64,000 nucleotides of DNA from Flavobacterium suaedae (GTDB lineage Bacteria; Bacteroidota; Bacteroidia; Flavobacteriales; Flavobacteriaceae), in contig NZ_BMJE01000001.1 in NCBI RefSeq assembly GCF_014642915.1, positions 186,001 to 250,000 of the forward strand, given 5' to 3'. The notes below the pieces were generated by a model. That model saw only the letters and a list, made by a program, of their open reading frames with translations, made no database searches and was not told the DNA's origin. Below are positions 37,006 to 45,897 of the stretch, in pieces. The position numbers and the translations under genes are program-made. Each line of letters begins with the position of its first letter. Within the stretch, counting starts at the first letter, position 1.

Positions 37006-37911
37006 ATGAATTTAACAATATTAGGCTGTTATGCAGCTACACCAAGGACTTTAACAAATCCTACTGCTCAGGTATTGGAAATTAAAAACAGAATGTTTTT
37101 AATTGATTGCGGAGAAGGTACACAGGTACAATTACGAAAACATAAGCTTCGTTTCTCTAAGATAAATCACATATTTATTTCACATCTGCATGGTGACCAT
37201 GTTTTTGGACTTATAGGACTCATATCTACTTTTTCGTTACTTAATCGCCAGACAGATTTACATGTACATGGACCGAAAGGCATAAAGGAAATGATACTTT
37301 TACAGTTAAAACTTTCTAAAGCATGGACAGGGTATAACCTGTATTTCGATGAACTGGAATCGGATGAATCACAGGTAGTTTTTGAAGATGATAAAGTAAA
37401 AGTTAGTACAATACCTTTAAAACACCGTATATATGCTAATGGTTATCTTTTTGAAGAAAAGGAAGACCCGCGAAAGCTAAATGTAGCAGCAGTAGAAGAA
37501 TACGGTATAGAAACCTGTTATTATAATAAAATTAAAGCAGGTCATGATATGAAGCTGGATGATGGCAAATTAATACCAAACAAAGAGTTAACTTTTGATC
37601 CTGCTCCGCCAAAAAGCTATGCATTTTGTTCGGATACCGTTTACCATGAGCCTGTTATACCCATTATTAAAGATGTTGATGTTTTATATCACGAAAGTAC
37701 TTTTTTGGATAGTGAAGAACACTTATGTGAAAGAACAATGCATACTACTGCAAAGCAGGCGGCTTTAATAGCGAAAAAAGCAAATGCTAAAAAATTGATT
37801 TTAGGTCATTTTTCTACACGATATAAATCAATGGAACTCTTTAAAAAAGAGGCACAAACTGTATTTGAAAATGTTGATATTGCTGATGACGGTAAATTTT
37901 TTGATCTGTAA
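37006..37911 (+). CDS. rnz: Ribonuclease Z
   Basis: A 301-aa metallo-beta-lactamase-fold nuclease that removes tRNA 3' trailers. The HLHGDH motif (H60, H62, D64, H65) binds two zinc ions; other ligands appear in SDTVYHEP, YHESTFLD and LGHFSTRY. The typical TATPRTLTNPTAQ N-terminus fits the family (CYAATPRTLTNPTA here). It is the short bacterial form, active as a dimer. A STAS-like gene precedes it. Confidence 0.95.
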   Translation: MNLTILGCYAATPRTLTNPTAQVLEIKNRMFLIDCGEGTQVQLRKHKLRFSKINHIFISHLHGDHVFGLIGLISTFSLLNRQTDLHVHGPKGIKEMILLQLKLSKAWTGYNLYFDELESDESQVVFEDDKVKVSTIPLKHRIYANGYLFEEKEDPRKLNVAAVEEYGIETCYYNKIKAGHDMKLDDGKLIPNKELTFDPAPPKSYAFCSDTVYHEPVIPIIKDVDVLYHESTFLDSEEHLCERTMHTTAKQAALIAKKANAKKLILGHFSTRYKSMELFKKEAQTVFENVDIADDGKFFDL

Positions 37912-37950
37912 TTATCAGTTTTGCAACTTATTTAATAATAAAAGTAATCT

Positions 37951-37958
37951 TACCTTTG
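37951..37958 (+). promoter_or_regulatory. Candidate -7 box for pdxH
   Basis: TACCTTTG is an exact TAnnTTTG match, 65 nt before the ATG at 38024. The nearest upstream TTTG (37920-37923) is 27 nt away, longer than usual. Confidence 0.35.
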
Positions 37959-38023
37959 TACTACTGGAAAAGTGATTTTTTTCAGTAGTATTTTTTTATA
38001 AATAACTTCATTATTTTCCTGCT

Positions 38024-38668
38024 ATGAAAGATTTAAGCAATTATAGAAAATCATACGAAAAAAGTAAACTTATAGAAGAAAACCTTCCTGAAGATCCTAT
38101 TTCGCTTTTTAGAAACTGGTTTATAGAGGTTGAAGAATTTGGTGGTGGGGCAGAAGTAAACGCTATGACTGTTTCTACTATAGGATTAGATGGTTTTCCA
38201 AAATCAAGAGTAGTACTTTTAAAACAATTTACTTTTGAAGGCTTTGTTTTTTATACTAATTATAATTCTGAAAAGGGTAAAGCAATAGCGAAAAATCCAA
38301 ATGTATGCTTATCGTTTTTTTGGCACGAAATGGAAAGACAAGTTATTATAAAAGGTAAAGCTGAAAAGATAGCTGAAAATCTTTCAGACGGATATTTTGA
38401 CAGCAGACCTGTTGGAAGCAAACTAGGTGCTGTTGTTTCTCCGCAAAGTCAGGTAATACCATCACGTGATTATTTAGATAAAAAATTAGTAGAATTTGAT
38501 AAAGAATATCAAGGTAAAGAAATACCGAGACCGGATAATTGGGGAGGCTATATTGTTAAACCTGTGTCAGTTGAGTTTTGGCAAGGCAGAGCTAACCGAC
38601 TACATGACAGAATACGCTATACTATGGCTGAAGATTACTCCTGGAACAAGGACAGGCTGGCTCCTTAA
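38024..38668 (+). CDS. pdxH: Pyridoxamine 5'-phosphate oxidase
   Basis: A 214-aa FMN enzyme that makes pyridoxal 5'-phosphate from PNP or PMP. Signatures are KSRVVLLKQFTFEGFVFYTNY, ERQVIIKGKAEKI, GAVVSPQSQVI and the C-terminal EFWQGRANRLHDRIRY, which holds substrate- and FMN-contacting residues. Full length; it follows rnz by 112 nt. Confidence 0.96.
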   Translation: MKDLSNYRKSYEKSKLIEENLPEDPISLFRNWFIEVEEFGGGAEVNAMTVSTIGLDGFPKSRVVLLKQFTFEGFVFYTNYNSEKGKAIAKNPNVCLSFFWHEMERQVIIKGKAEKIAENLSDGYFDSRPVGSKLGAVVSPQSQVIPSRDYLDKKLVEFDKEYQGKEIPRPDNWGGYIVKPVSVEFWQGRANRLHDRIRYTMAEDYSWNKDRLAP

Positions 38669-38759
38669 ACTTTAATAGCAAATTAACAGCTAAAAATGTT
38701 CGTTGTGTTAAATTTTTTAAGATATTTAAGAACAGATTCTTTAATTAAATGCGTACACA

Positions 38760-39281
38760 ATGAAAAATTTGATTCTTATACGCCACGCAAAATCCAGTTG
38801 GGATGCTCCGTTGATCGATAAAGACAGACCACTGTCCAGACGAGGGATAAATGATGCACATTTGGTTTCAGCCAATGTAGAGGAGTTTTTACCGGATTCG
38901 TATATAGTATGGAGCAGTACTGCTCAAAGAGCTAAAAACACAGCTTATATATTTGCAGAAACATTATCTATACCACAGGAAAGTATAGTGTTTAAAGACA
39001 GTCTTTACACTTTTGATGCTAAAAAACTGGAAGCAGAAATAAAAACCTGTGACGACCAATTTGATAACTTAATTGTTTTTGGGCATAATGATGCTATTAC
39101 TACTTTTGTAAATACCTTCGGAAGTCAGGATGTAGAGAATGTTCCTACATCAGGATTTGTATATTTGTCTTTTAATGTTGATAGCTGGCAGGATATACAA
39201 CAAGGAAAAACAGAAAAGCTATTGTTCCCAAGAGATTTTAAAAAATATGATTCACCACTCACCGGTAAACCGATATATTGA
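38760..39281 (+). CDS. SixA-like histidine phosphatase
   Basis: A 173-aa member of the phosphoglycerate mutase-like superfamily with the RHG-type motif LIRHAKSSW (R8, H9) and the second histidine in VFGHNDAIT. SixA-type enzymes remove phosphate from phosphohistidine on HPt domains; the target here is unknown. Its 3' end overlaps the start of ppk1 by 35 nt, so the two are surely cotranscribed, suggesting a link to polyphosphate metabolism. Confidence 0.85.
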   Translation: MKNLILIRHAKSSWDAPLIDKDRPLSRRGINDAHLVSANVEEFLPDSYIVWSSTAQRAKNTAYIFAETLSIPQESIVFKDSLYTFDAKKLEAEIKTCDDQFDNLIVFGHNDAITTFVNTFGSQDVENVPTSGFVYLSFNVDSWQDIQQGKTEKLLFPRDFKKYDSPLTGKPIY

Positions 39282-41373
39282 CAGAGAAAAAAGCTGGCTT
39301 GCTTTTAATGCCAGAGTATTACAGGAAGCTTCAGATGAACATGTACCACTTATTGACAGACTTCGTTTTGTAGGGATTTTTTCCAATAATTTAGATGAAT
39401 TTTTCCGGGTTAGGTATGCTGCTATTCGCCGATTAAGCCTTGAAGGTAAAACAGGTGAAAAAATACTGGGAGGTATTACTGCCGAAAAACTGCTTAAAGA
39501 AATTACAGAAGTAGTTATAGAGCAGCAGTCAGAAAGTTTACGCATACTTAGTGTAATAGAGCAAGAGCTTGAAAAGGAAAGTATACATATAATTAATGAA
39601 ACAGAAGTAACTAAAGAGCAGGGACTTTTTATAAAAGACTTTTTTATACAAGAGGTAAGCCCACAGTTGGTTACTATTATACTTAACGATTTAGATGAAT
39701 TCCCGTTATTAAAAGATACATCTGGCTACCTTGCTGTTAAATTAGTAATGAAGCCTAAAACAGATGAAATTGAAGACGAGGATGAAGAGGATAGCTTTAC
39801 AGATGATAAAGTTAGGTATGCAATAGTTGAAATGCCTAAAAATATTAATCGCTTTGTAGTGTTACCTCCTGATAATGGTAAGCAGTACGTAATGATGCTT
39901 GATGATGTTATTCGTTATAACCTGCATAGCATATTCAATATGTTTAAATATCAGGAAGTAACGGCACACATGATTAAAATTACCCGAGATGCCGAGCTTG
40001 AAATTGATAGTGACCTAAGTAAAAGTCTTATGGAAAAAATATCAAAAGGAGTTCTGGAAAGAAGGGTAGGAGAGCCGGTACGTTTTGTTTATGACCAGTC
40101 TATAGATGAGGATACTTTACAGTTTTTCCTTAACCGTATGGGTATAGACGCTTCGGACAGTATAATACCCGGTGGACGTTACCACAACAGAAGAGATTAT
40201 ATGAACTTCCCTACATTGGGAAGGAAAGACTTGCAGTATAAAGAAAATATACCTCTGCCTGTTGATGGTTTAAGTCTTGAAGGCAGTATTATAAAGAAGA
40301 TAAAAAAGAAAGATTACCTGTTATACGCTCCTTACCAGTCGTTTGCTTATATAATTAAGTTTTTACGAGAGGTAGCGTTGGATCCGAAAGTTATATCAAT
40401 AAAAATAACACTATACAGGCTCGCTAAAAATTCGCAGATAATAAGCTCGCTTATAAACGCAGCTAAAAACGGTAAAAAAGTTACGGTACAAATAGAGTTA
40501 CGTGCTCGTTTTGATGAAGCCAGCAACATATATTATGCAGAGTTAATGCAAACTGAAGGCATCAATCTTATTTTTGGTGTAAAAGGCTTAAAAGTGCATA
40601 GTAAAATATGTATTGCAGAGCGTGTAGAAGATAAAAAGCTAAAACGTTACGGGATTATATCTACAGGTAACTTTAATGAGTCTACCTCCAAGATATATAC
40701 CGATGTAACATTATTTACAAGCCATCAGCCTATTTTAAAAGAGATTAATAAGGTATTTGACTTCTTTGAAGTAAACTATCGTATAAGCCGATATAAGCAC
40801 CTTTTGGTTTCTCCGCAGTACACCCGAACAAAGCTTTATAAACTTATTGACAGGGAAATATTAAATGCTATTGCCGGTAAGGAAGCCTATATGAAGCTGA
40901 AAATGAACAGCCTTACCGATACTAAGATGATTGATAAGCTGTACGAAGCCAGTAGAGAAGGGGTAAAAATTCAGCTTATAGTACGCGGTATGTGTTGCCT
41001 TATACCGGGAGTTGAAGACATGAGCGAAAATATAGAGGCCATTAGTATTGTAGACCGCTATTTAGAACACTCCAGAGTGTATATTTTTGCTAATGCCGGA
41101 AATCCTGATGTTTATATTTCTTCCGCTGATTTTATGACAAGAAACTTAGATTCAAGAGTAGAGGTTACATGCCCTATTTATGACGAAGAAATTAAGCAGG
41201 AACTTATAGATACTTTTGATATAGGCTGGAAAGGTAATGTAAAAGCCCGTTTACACTCAGAAGACCTGAGTAATACTTATAGAAAAATTAATACTCATAA
41301 GGTATTCAGAGCGCAGCAGGAAATGTATAATTACTACCTTAATAAGCTGGAAGTTATATACGAGCAGCTATAA
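39247..41373 (+). CDS. ppk1: Polyphosphate kinase 1
   Basis: A 708-aa enzyme that reversibly makes polyphosphate from ATP. The active-site histidine is H451 (GLKVHSKICI), with a second conserved histidine H608 (RYLEHSRVYIF). N-terminal signatures are YIDREKSWLAFNARVLQEA and NNLDEFFRVRYAAIRR. An acidic insert (IEDEDEEDSFTDD) lies near residue 175. The longest frame starts at 39139 inside sixA; the family start MIHHSPVNRYIDREKSW at 39247 is better. It is followed by ppx after 89 nt. Confidence 0.95.
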   Translation: MIHHSPVNRYIDREKSWLAFNARVLQEASDEHVPLIDRLRFVGIFSNNLDEFFRVRYAAIRRLSLEGKTGEKILGGITAEKLLKEITEVVIEQQSESLRILSVIEQELEKESIHIINETEVTKEQGLFIKDFFIQEVSPQLVTIILNDLDEFPLLKDTSGYLAVKLVMKPKTDEIEDEDEEDSFTDDKVRYAIVEMPKNINRFVVLPPDNGKQYVMMLDDVIRYNLHSIFNMFKYQEVTAHMIKITRDAELEIDSDLSKSLMEKISKGVLERRVGEPVRFVYDQSIDEDTLQFFLNRMGIDASDSIIPGGRYHNRRDYMNFPTLGRKDLQYKENIPLPVDGLSLEGSIIKKIKKKDYLLYAPYQSFAYIIKFLREVALDPKVISIKITLYRLAKNSQIISSLINAAKNGKKVTVQIELRARFDEASNIYYAELMQTEGINLIFGVKGLKVHSKICIAERVEDKKLKRYGIISTGNFNESTSKIYTDVTLFTSHQPILKEINKVFDFFEVNYRISRYKHLLVSPQYTRTKLYKLIDREILNAIAGKEAYMKLKMNSLTDTKMIDKLYEASREGVKIQLIVRGMCCLIPGVEDMSENIEAISIVDRYLEHSRVYIFANAGNPDVYISSADFMTRNLDSRVEVTCPIYDEEIKQELIDTFDIGWKGNVKARLHSEDLSNTYRKINTHKVFRAQQEMYNYYLNKLEVIYEQL

Positions 41374-41462
41374 TGGCTTCAAAGAAAAACTTTAAAGAGA
41401 AAGTTGTAGTATGAGGTGCTTTGCTATGGATAATAGCGTACCTTCAACCGGAATAATATATA

Positions 41463-42353
41463 ATGATTACTATAAAAAAATATGCTGCTATAGATATTGG
41501 CTCTAATGCCATGAGGCTACTTATTGCCAATATTGTAGAGCAGGAAGGAAAAGAAACACAATTTAATAAAAGTTCATTAGTACGAGTACCTATCCGTTTA
41601 GGTCAGGATGCCTTTACCGAAGGTAAAATATCCGAAGACAGTAAGCAACGCATGGTAGAGGCTATGAAGGCTTATAAGCTGCTTATGGGTGTTCATAAAG
41701 TAGAGCGTTATACTGCTTGTGCTACTTCTGCTATGCGGGAAGCAAAAAACGGAAAAAAGATTGTAGAGCTTATAGAAAAAGAAACAGGAGTTAAAATAGA
41801 TATTATAGATGGTAAAAAGGAAGCAGCGATTATAGCAGCTACTGATTTACACCGTTTTATAAAACCTGAAAATACTTATCTGTTTGTTGATGTAGGTGGT
41901 GGAAGTACTGAGTTTTCTTTATTTGACAATGGGAAAATAGTCGCTTCAAAATCATTTAAAAATGGTACGGTAAGGCTGCTTAACAATATGGTAGATGATT
42001 CTGTATGGAATGATATAGAAAAGTGGGTTAAAAAGGCTACTGCACCTTATGACAGGGTAATTTTAATAGGTTCAGGAGGAAATATTAATAAGTTGTTTAA
42101 ACTATCGGGAAAAAAGCAGGATCTGCCGCTTTCCTATATGTATGTTAATTCACAATACCAATTTTTAAATAAATTGACGTATGAAGAGCGTATTTCGGAA
42201 CTGGGACTTAACCCGGATAGAGCAGATGTTATTATACATGCTACAAGAATATACCTTAATACTATGAAATGGAGTGGCGCACGTAATATTTTTGTTCCCA
42301 AAATAGGTCTTGCCGATGGTATAGTTAAAGCCATGTATTACGGTAAAATATAA
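41463..42353 (+). CDS. ppx: Exopolyphosphatase, Ppx/GppA family
   Basis: A 296-aa member of the ASKHA superfamily. Phosphate-binding loops are AAIDIGSNAMRLLI and FVDVGGGSTEFSLF. It hydrolyses polyphosphate from the end, or pppGpp in GppA-type members. The length fits the short form without the C-terminal HD-like domain. It lies directly after ppk1, and a strong bidirectional terminator overlaps its stop. Confidence 0.93.
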   Translation: MITIKKYAAIDIGSNAMRLLIANIVEQEGKETQFNKSSLVRVPIRLGQDAFTEGKISEDSKQRMVEAMKAYKLLMGVHKVERYTACATSAMREAKNGKKIVELIEKETGVKIDIIDGKKEAAIIAATDLHRFIKPENTYLFVDVGGGSTEFSLFDNGKIVASKSFKNGTVRLLNNMVDDSVWNDIEKWVKKATAPYDRVILIGSGGNINKLFKLSGKKQDLPLSYMYVNSQYQFLNKLTYEERISELGLNPDRADVIIHATRIYLNTMKWSGARNIFVPKIGLADGIVKAMYYGKI

Positions 42354-42387
42354 AGAAAAAGCGGTTTTTAAACCGCTTTTTCTTTAT
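42351..42387. terminator. Bidirectional terminator at the ppx stop
   Basis: A near-perfect palindrome taaagaaaaagcggttt / aaaccgctttttcttta lies between the convergent ppx (stop 42353) and the Spy-like gene (stop 42405). The TAA of ppx lies in the left arm. Confidence 0.9.
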
Positions 42388-42404
42388 CTGTTGTTTTTTT
42401 CTAT

Positions 42405-42848
42405 TTACTCTTTACCTTTTTTATATCTTGCCCAAAGCCTCCTGTTAAATTCATCTTCTGCTTTTTTGAGCTTTAAAATTTTTACAGGACCAATTATCGG
42501 TTTTAAATCTTCCACCAATTTTTTACGTAGTTGTATTAGCTTAGTTTCTGCTTCCTCAAATTCTTTCAGGTAGTTTAATGCCTCCTTGTCCGACATTTTA
42601 TCGATATCACTTGCATCCAGCTTTTTCACTAAGCCTCTCATTTTATCGTGTCTTAAAGCAAATTCTTTTTCTTCAAATTCATTATATATAGGCCAAAACT
42701 TAGCAGATTCTTCACTACTAAGGTTTAACTCAGTAGTAATAAACGATACTTTAAGTGCTTTAATACGTTCTCTTTTTTCCTTATGCCCCTGGCTGTAAGA
42801 TGTTAAAGTAAAAAGTAATATAAAAGGTAATAAATATTTTATTTTCAT
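42405..42848 (-). CDS. Periplasmic Spy/CpxP-like sensor protein
   Basis: A 147-aa protein. A signal peptide (MKIKYLLPFILLFTLTSYSQ) is followed by an all-helical, highly charged region with LNLSSEESAKFWPIYNEFEEKEF and RKKLVEDLKPIIGPVKILKLKKAE. This resembles the Spy/CpxP fold often found as the sensor gene in Bacteroidota ECF sigma-factor operons. The ATG at 42846-42848 is preferred over one 12 nt earlier because of an AAAG before it and the clean signal peptide. It is third in the operon after the sigma and anti-sigma genes. Confidence 0.8.
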   Translation of the reverse strand: MKIKYLLPFILLFTLTSYSQGHKEKRERIKALKVSFITTELNLSSEESAKFWPIYNEFEEKEFALRHDKMRGLVKKLDASDIDKMSDKEALNYLKEFEEAETKLIQLRKKLVEDLKPIIGPVKILKLKKAEDEFNRRLWARYKKGKE

Positions 42849-42852
42849 AGCT

Positions 42853-43275
42853 TTAATCATTTATGTAATATTCATATTCGTTTTCATAAGCTATATAATT
42901 CTCTATAGCTTCATTACTTATTTGTATATTTTCTTCCAGTATTTCTATATCACTTTCATTAAGGCTTTGATATAAATCTTCATTAGTAATATCAGACTGG
43001 TAAACCAAATAATTTTCAATGGTAGAAGCATCGGGTTGTACAATTTCATCTCCTGATGTGTTTAATTTAAAAAATAATCCCACACCAAATAAAATAACCA
43101 ATATTGCTGCGACCCCTCCATACCATTTTTGTACGCTCTTGTATAAAGGTACTACTTTGGTTTCTTTCTCCGGTAATTGTTTCATTACCTTATCGGTAAA
43201 GTTGTCAAAGTATCCTTCGGGAGCCTTAAACCCTGAAGTTACCTTTTTTTCGTTATCCAGTTTAAAATTTTTCAT
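42853..43275 (-). CDS. Putative anti-sigma factor with one TM helix
   Basis: A 140-aa protein. The cytoplasmic N-terminus (FKAPEGYFDNFTDKVMKQL) is followed by a single TM helix (about residues 55-72, GGVAAILVILFGVGLFFKL) and an acidic periplasmic tail. The position right after an ECF sigma gene and this topology indicate an anti-sigma role. No zinc-binding HxxxCxxC motif is seen, so it is not a ZAS-type anti-sigma. The ATG at 43273-43275 is used; the longer frame starts with TTG. Confidence 0.75.
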   Translation of the reverse strand: MKNFKLDNEKKVTSGFKAPEGYFDNFTDKVMKQLPEKETKVVPLYKSVQKWYGGVAAILVILFGVGLFFKLNTSGDEIVQPDASTIENYLVYQSDITNEDLYQSLNESDIEILEENIQISNEAIENYIAYENEYEYYIND

Positions 43276-43305
43276 AACAGTAAAACTCAATTATATGTAA
43301 ATGGT

Positions 43306-43848
43306 TTAAGTTTTAGTAATATATTCCTCAACTTTTTTAACCGCATGGTGATAAGATGCCTTTAATGCCCCTACAGATGTTCCCAATACATCAGATATTT
43401 CTTCATACTTCAAATCTTCAAAATACTTCATTTTAAAAACTAACTGCTGCTTTTCGGGCAATATACTAATAGCTTGTTGTAGTTTAAGCTGTATTTCATC
43501 TCCTTCAAAATGTTCATCTGCTGTTAGGTTTTGTACTGCTTTTTGAACTACTTCCTCGTTAGTTATACCCTGCTTTCTAGCCTTTTGGTTAATAAAGGTA
43601 ATAGCTTCATTGGTTGCAATTCGGTACATCCATGAAAACAGTTTGCTTTCACCTTTAAATCTATCTAGGTTTTTAAACACCTTTATAAAAGTGTTTTGTA
43701 AAACATCATCAGTGTCATCATGATTAAGAACTATATTTCTTATATGGCTGTATAACGGTCGGCTATATAGCGTTACCAGTTGCCTAAAAGCCTTCTCTCG
43801 GGTTTCAGGAGCCAGTAATTTTGCTATAAATTCTTTCTCGTTATCCAA
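43306..43848 (-). CDS. ECF-type RNA polymerase sigma factor
   Basis: A 180-aa sigma-70 family protein. Region 2 is seen as YSHIRNIVLNHDDTDDVLQNTFIKVFKNL and SWMYRIATNEAI, and region 4 as LPEKQQLVFKMKYFEDLKYEEISDVLGTSVGALKASYHHA. The start is a TTG at 43846-43848: a stop lies three codons upstream and the next Met is far inside the domain, so TTG is required. It is first in an operon with the anti-sigma and sensor genes and divergent from the copper-storage protein gene. The regulon and signal are unknown. Confidence 0.93.
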   Translation of the reverse strand: MDNEKEFIAKLLAPETREKAFRQLVTLYSRPLYSHIRNIVLNHDDTDDVLQNTFIKVFKNLDRFKGESKLFSWMYRIATNEAITFINQKARKQGITNEEVVQKAVQNLTADEHFEGDEIQLKLQQAISILPEKQQLVFKMKYFEDLKYEEISDVLGTSVGALKASYHHAVKKVEEYITKT

Positions 43849-44013
43849 TTTCAGTTAACCTATTATATTTAGTATGACTAAAGTTAATGCAAAAGGTTTA
43901 ATTAAATAGCTAACATTTTATGAGAGTATAAAGAAATGTTTAACAGCCCCTTATAGGTAAAAGCTTTTTTCTAATAGTAATTTTATAGTATACAAACTAA
44001 AAAAAGACTTATT

Positions 44014-44331
44014 ATGGAAAATCAAACTATGATTGAAACTTGTTTAGAATGTTTTAGAGCATGCCACAACTGCGCTGCAGAATGCACTAAAATGGCAAAT
44101 GATGATCACTTACGTTGTATATCATTATGTAATGACTGCTCCGAAATATGCCTGGAATGTATTAAGTTTGAACAGAGAGGTTCTGAGTTTAGTGAACAAA
44201 TTATGAAATTATGCGCTGATATATGTAATGCTTGTGCTGATGAATGTGAAAAATTCAGTGATGAGCACGACCATTGCCGTGAATGTGCAGAGGCATGCAG
44301 ACGATGCGCAGAAGCTTGCATGGCATACTAA
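44014..44331 (+). CDS. Four-helix-bundle copper-storage protein (Csp/DUF326)
   Basis: A 105-aa cytosolic protein with 19 cysteines in repeated CxxC and CxxxC pairs (CLECFRACHNCAAEC, CADICNACADEC, CRECAEACRRCAEAC), the pattern of Csp four-helix bundles that hold many Cu(I) ions in a core. There is no signal peptide, so it is of the cytosolic Csp3 type. It is divergent from an ECF sigma operon, whose role might be envelope or metal stress (inference). No copper exporter lies nearby. Confidence 0.88.
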   Translation: MENQTMIETCLECFRACHNCAAECTKMANDDHLRCISLCNDCSEICLECIKFEQRGSEFSEQIMKLCADICNACADECEKFSDEHDHCRECAEACRRCAEACMAY

Positions 44332-44413
44332 TGTAACATTAACGGCAACTTAATGCTATATTCCTTTTGGTGTATAGGGCTAAATTGTATTTTTGCGCCC
44401 TATACACACAACT

Positions 44414-45073
44414 ATGATTAAAACAGTAATATTTGATATGGACGGGGTCATTGTAGATACTGAGCCCGTTCATTATTTTGCATACCATAAACATTTTGAC
44501 CATTTGGGGATTGATGTTACTGATGAAATGTATGCTACCCTTACGGGTAACTCTACCAAAAACGTTTACCAAAAACTTAAAGAAACTTTCGGTTTAACTG
44601 AAGAAGTTGAAGCTTTAGTACAGCGAAAGAGAAACTTTTTCAACGATGCTTTTGATGAAAAAGAAGACCTTGACCTTTTGGAAGGGGTACGTAAACTTAT
44701 TGTAGACCTTTATGATAACGGGATACAGTTAATACTGGCATCCTCTGCCTCAAAGGTTACTATAAACAGAGTATTTAACCGTTTTAAATTACACCAGTAT
44801 TTTACGCATATTGTTAGTGGGGAAGACTTCCCGAAGTCTAAACCGGACCCTGCTATTTTTATAAAAGCTGCCGAACTTTCAGGTCATGCTAAAAATGAAT
44901 GTATTATTATAGAAGATAGTACTAATGGCGTAAAGGCAGCAAAAGGTGCAGGAATATATTGTGTAGGGTATACAAGCATACACTCACAGGGGCAGCATTT
45001 GGAAGAGGCCGATGTTATTATTAACCATTTTGATGAGTTAAACTCAGATAAAATAAAACAGATAACACTGTGA
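44414..45073 (+). CDS. HAD family phosphatase, beta-PGM-like, copy 1
   Basis: A 219-aa haloacid dehalogenase hydrolase. Motif I is FDMDGVIVDTEP (nucleophile D and acid/base D), motif II LASSAS, motif III K in SGEDFPKSKPDP, motif IV IIIEDSTNGVKAAKGAG. The helical cap (about 15-80) is as in beta-phosphoglucomutase. The substrate is unknown. The longest frame begins with TTG at 44393; the ATG at 44414 is used. Its stop overlaps the GTG start of the next gene. Confidence 0.9.
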   Translation: MIKTVIFDMDGVIVDTEPVHYFAYHKHFDHLGIDVTDEMYATLTGNSTKNVYQKLKETFGLTEEVEALVQRKRNFFNDAFDEKEDLDLLEGVRKLIVDLYDNGIQLILASSASKVTINRVFNRFKLHQYFTHIVSGEDFPKSKPDPAIFIKAAELSGHAKNECIIIEDSTNGVKAAKGAGIYCVGYTSIHSQGQHLEEADVIINHFDELNSDKIKQITL

Positions 45074-45741
45074 TAAACTGTGTGATTTTTGACATGGATG
45101 GGGTAGTGGTTAACACTGAACCTATTGGCTATATAGCTAACCAAGAGTTTTACAAAAAACTGGGAATAACTGTACCTGATGATGTTTATGCAACTTTTAC
45201 AGGGAATTCAGATAAAAATATAATTCAGAAACTTAAAGAGTTATATAACCTTGAAGCGTCTGTTGAAGATTTACTGGAGGAAAGCTATAAATATTACTTT
45301 GAGGCTTTTAATCAAACAAAAGACTTAGAGTTAATGCCGGGTGTAAAAGACCTTATAATGGATTTACATAAACACGGTATTAAATTACTATTAGCATCAT
45401 CAGCTACACATGCTAAAATCAATCAGGTTTTTGACAGGTTTGGACTAAACCCATACTTTGAAGATAAAATAAGCGGGGAAGATTTCGAATTCTCTAAGCC
45501 TAACCCTGCTATTTTTAACGAAGCGAACAAACGTTCAGGCTTCCTGAAAGAGGAGTGTATTATTTTTGAAGACAGTACTAACGGTATAAAAGCAGCAAAG
45601 GCAGCAGGAATATTTTGTATTGGTTACGAGAACGGTAACTCCATGATGCAGGAAACATCACTGGCTGATATGGTTATTGATGATTTCAATAATTTAAATG
45701 CTGAAAAAATAAAACATATTACAGAAAAGAAGGCTGTTTAA
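45070..45741 (+). CDS. HAD family phosphatase, beta-PGM-like, copy 2
   Basis: A 223-aa paralog of the preceding gene: FDMDGVVVNTEP, LASSAT, ISGEDFEFSKPNP and IIFEDSTNGIKAAKAAG. The GTG start at 45070 overlaps the TGA of copy 1 (GTGA), so the two are translationally coupled. Both keep all four HAD motifs but differ in the cap loop (VNTEPIGYIANQ versus VDTEPVHYFAYH), suggesting different substrates. It is followed by a strong terminator. Confidence 0.9.
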   Translation: MINCVIFDMDGVVVNTEPIGYIANQEFYKKLGITVPDDVYATFTGNSDKNIIQKLKELYNLEASVEDLLEESYKYYFEAFNQTKDLELMPGVKDLIMDLHKHGIKLLLASSATHAKINQVFDRFGLNPYFEDKISGEDFEFSKPNPAIFNEANKRSGFLKEECIIFEDSTNGIKAAKAAGIFCIGYENGNSMMQETSLADMVIDDFNNLNAEKIKHITEKKAV

Positions 45742-45766
45742 ATTATAAGAGCATTTCATATTATAT

Positions 45767-45800
45767 AAAAATAAATCCCCATTAATGGGGATTTATTTTT
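45767..45800. terminator. Terminator after tandem HAD genes
   Basis: A perfect 34-nt palindrome aaaaataaatccccatt / aatggggatttattttt, 26 nt past the stop of the second HAD gene. Confidence 0.9.
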
Positions 45801-45897
45801 ATAAGCTCTTTTAATATAATTGTACTTTATTAAAAAATCAATCTCTCAGATTAAATTTTTAATAATGAGATTTACGATTTAACAAAGATGGTTTAGT

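Noticed and set aside
41374..41462. Short ATG frame after ppk1 (about 12 codons)
   Set aside because: Too short, out of frame with ppx, and without conserved features; most likely plain intergenic DNA.
44106..44321. His/Ser-rich minus-strand frame
   Set aside because: It is the antisense of the repeated CxxC codons of the copper-storage protein.
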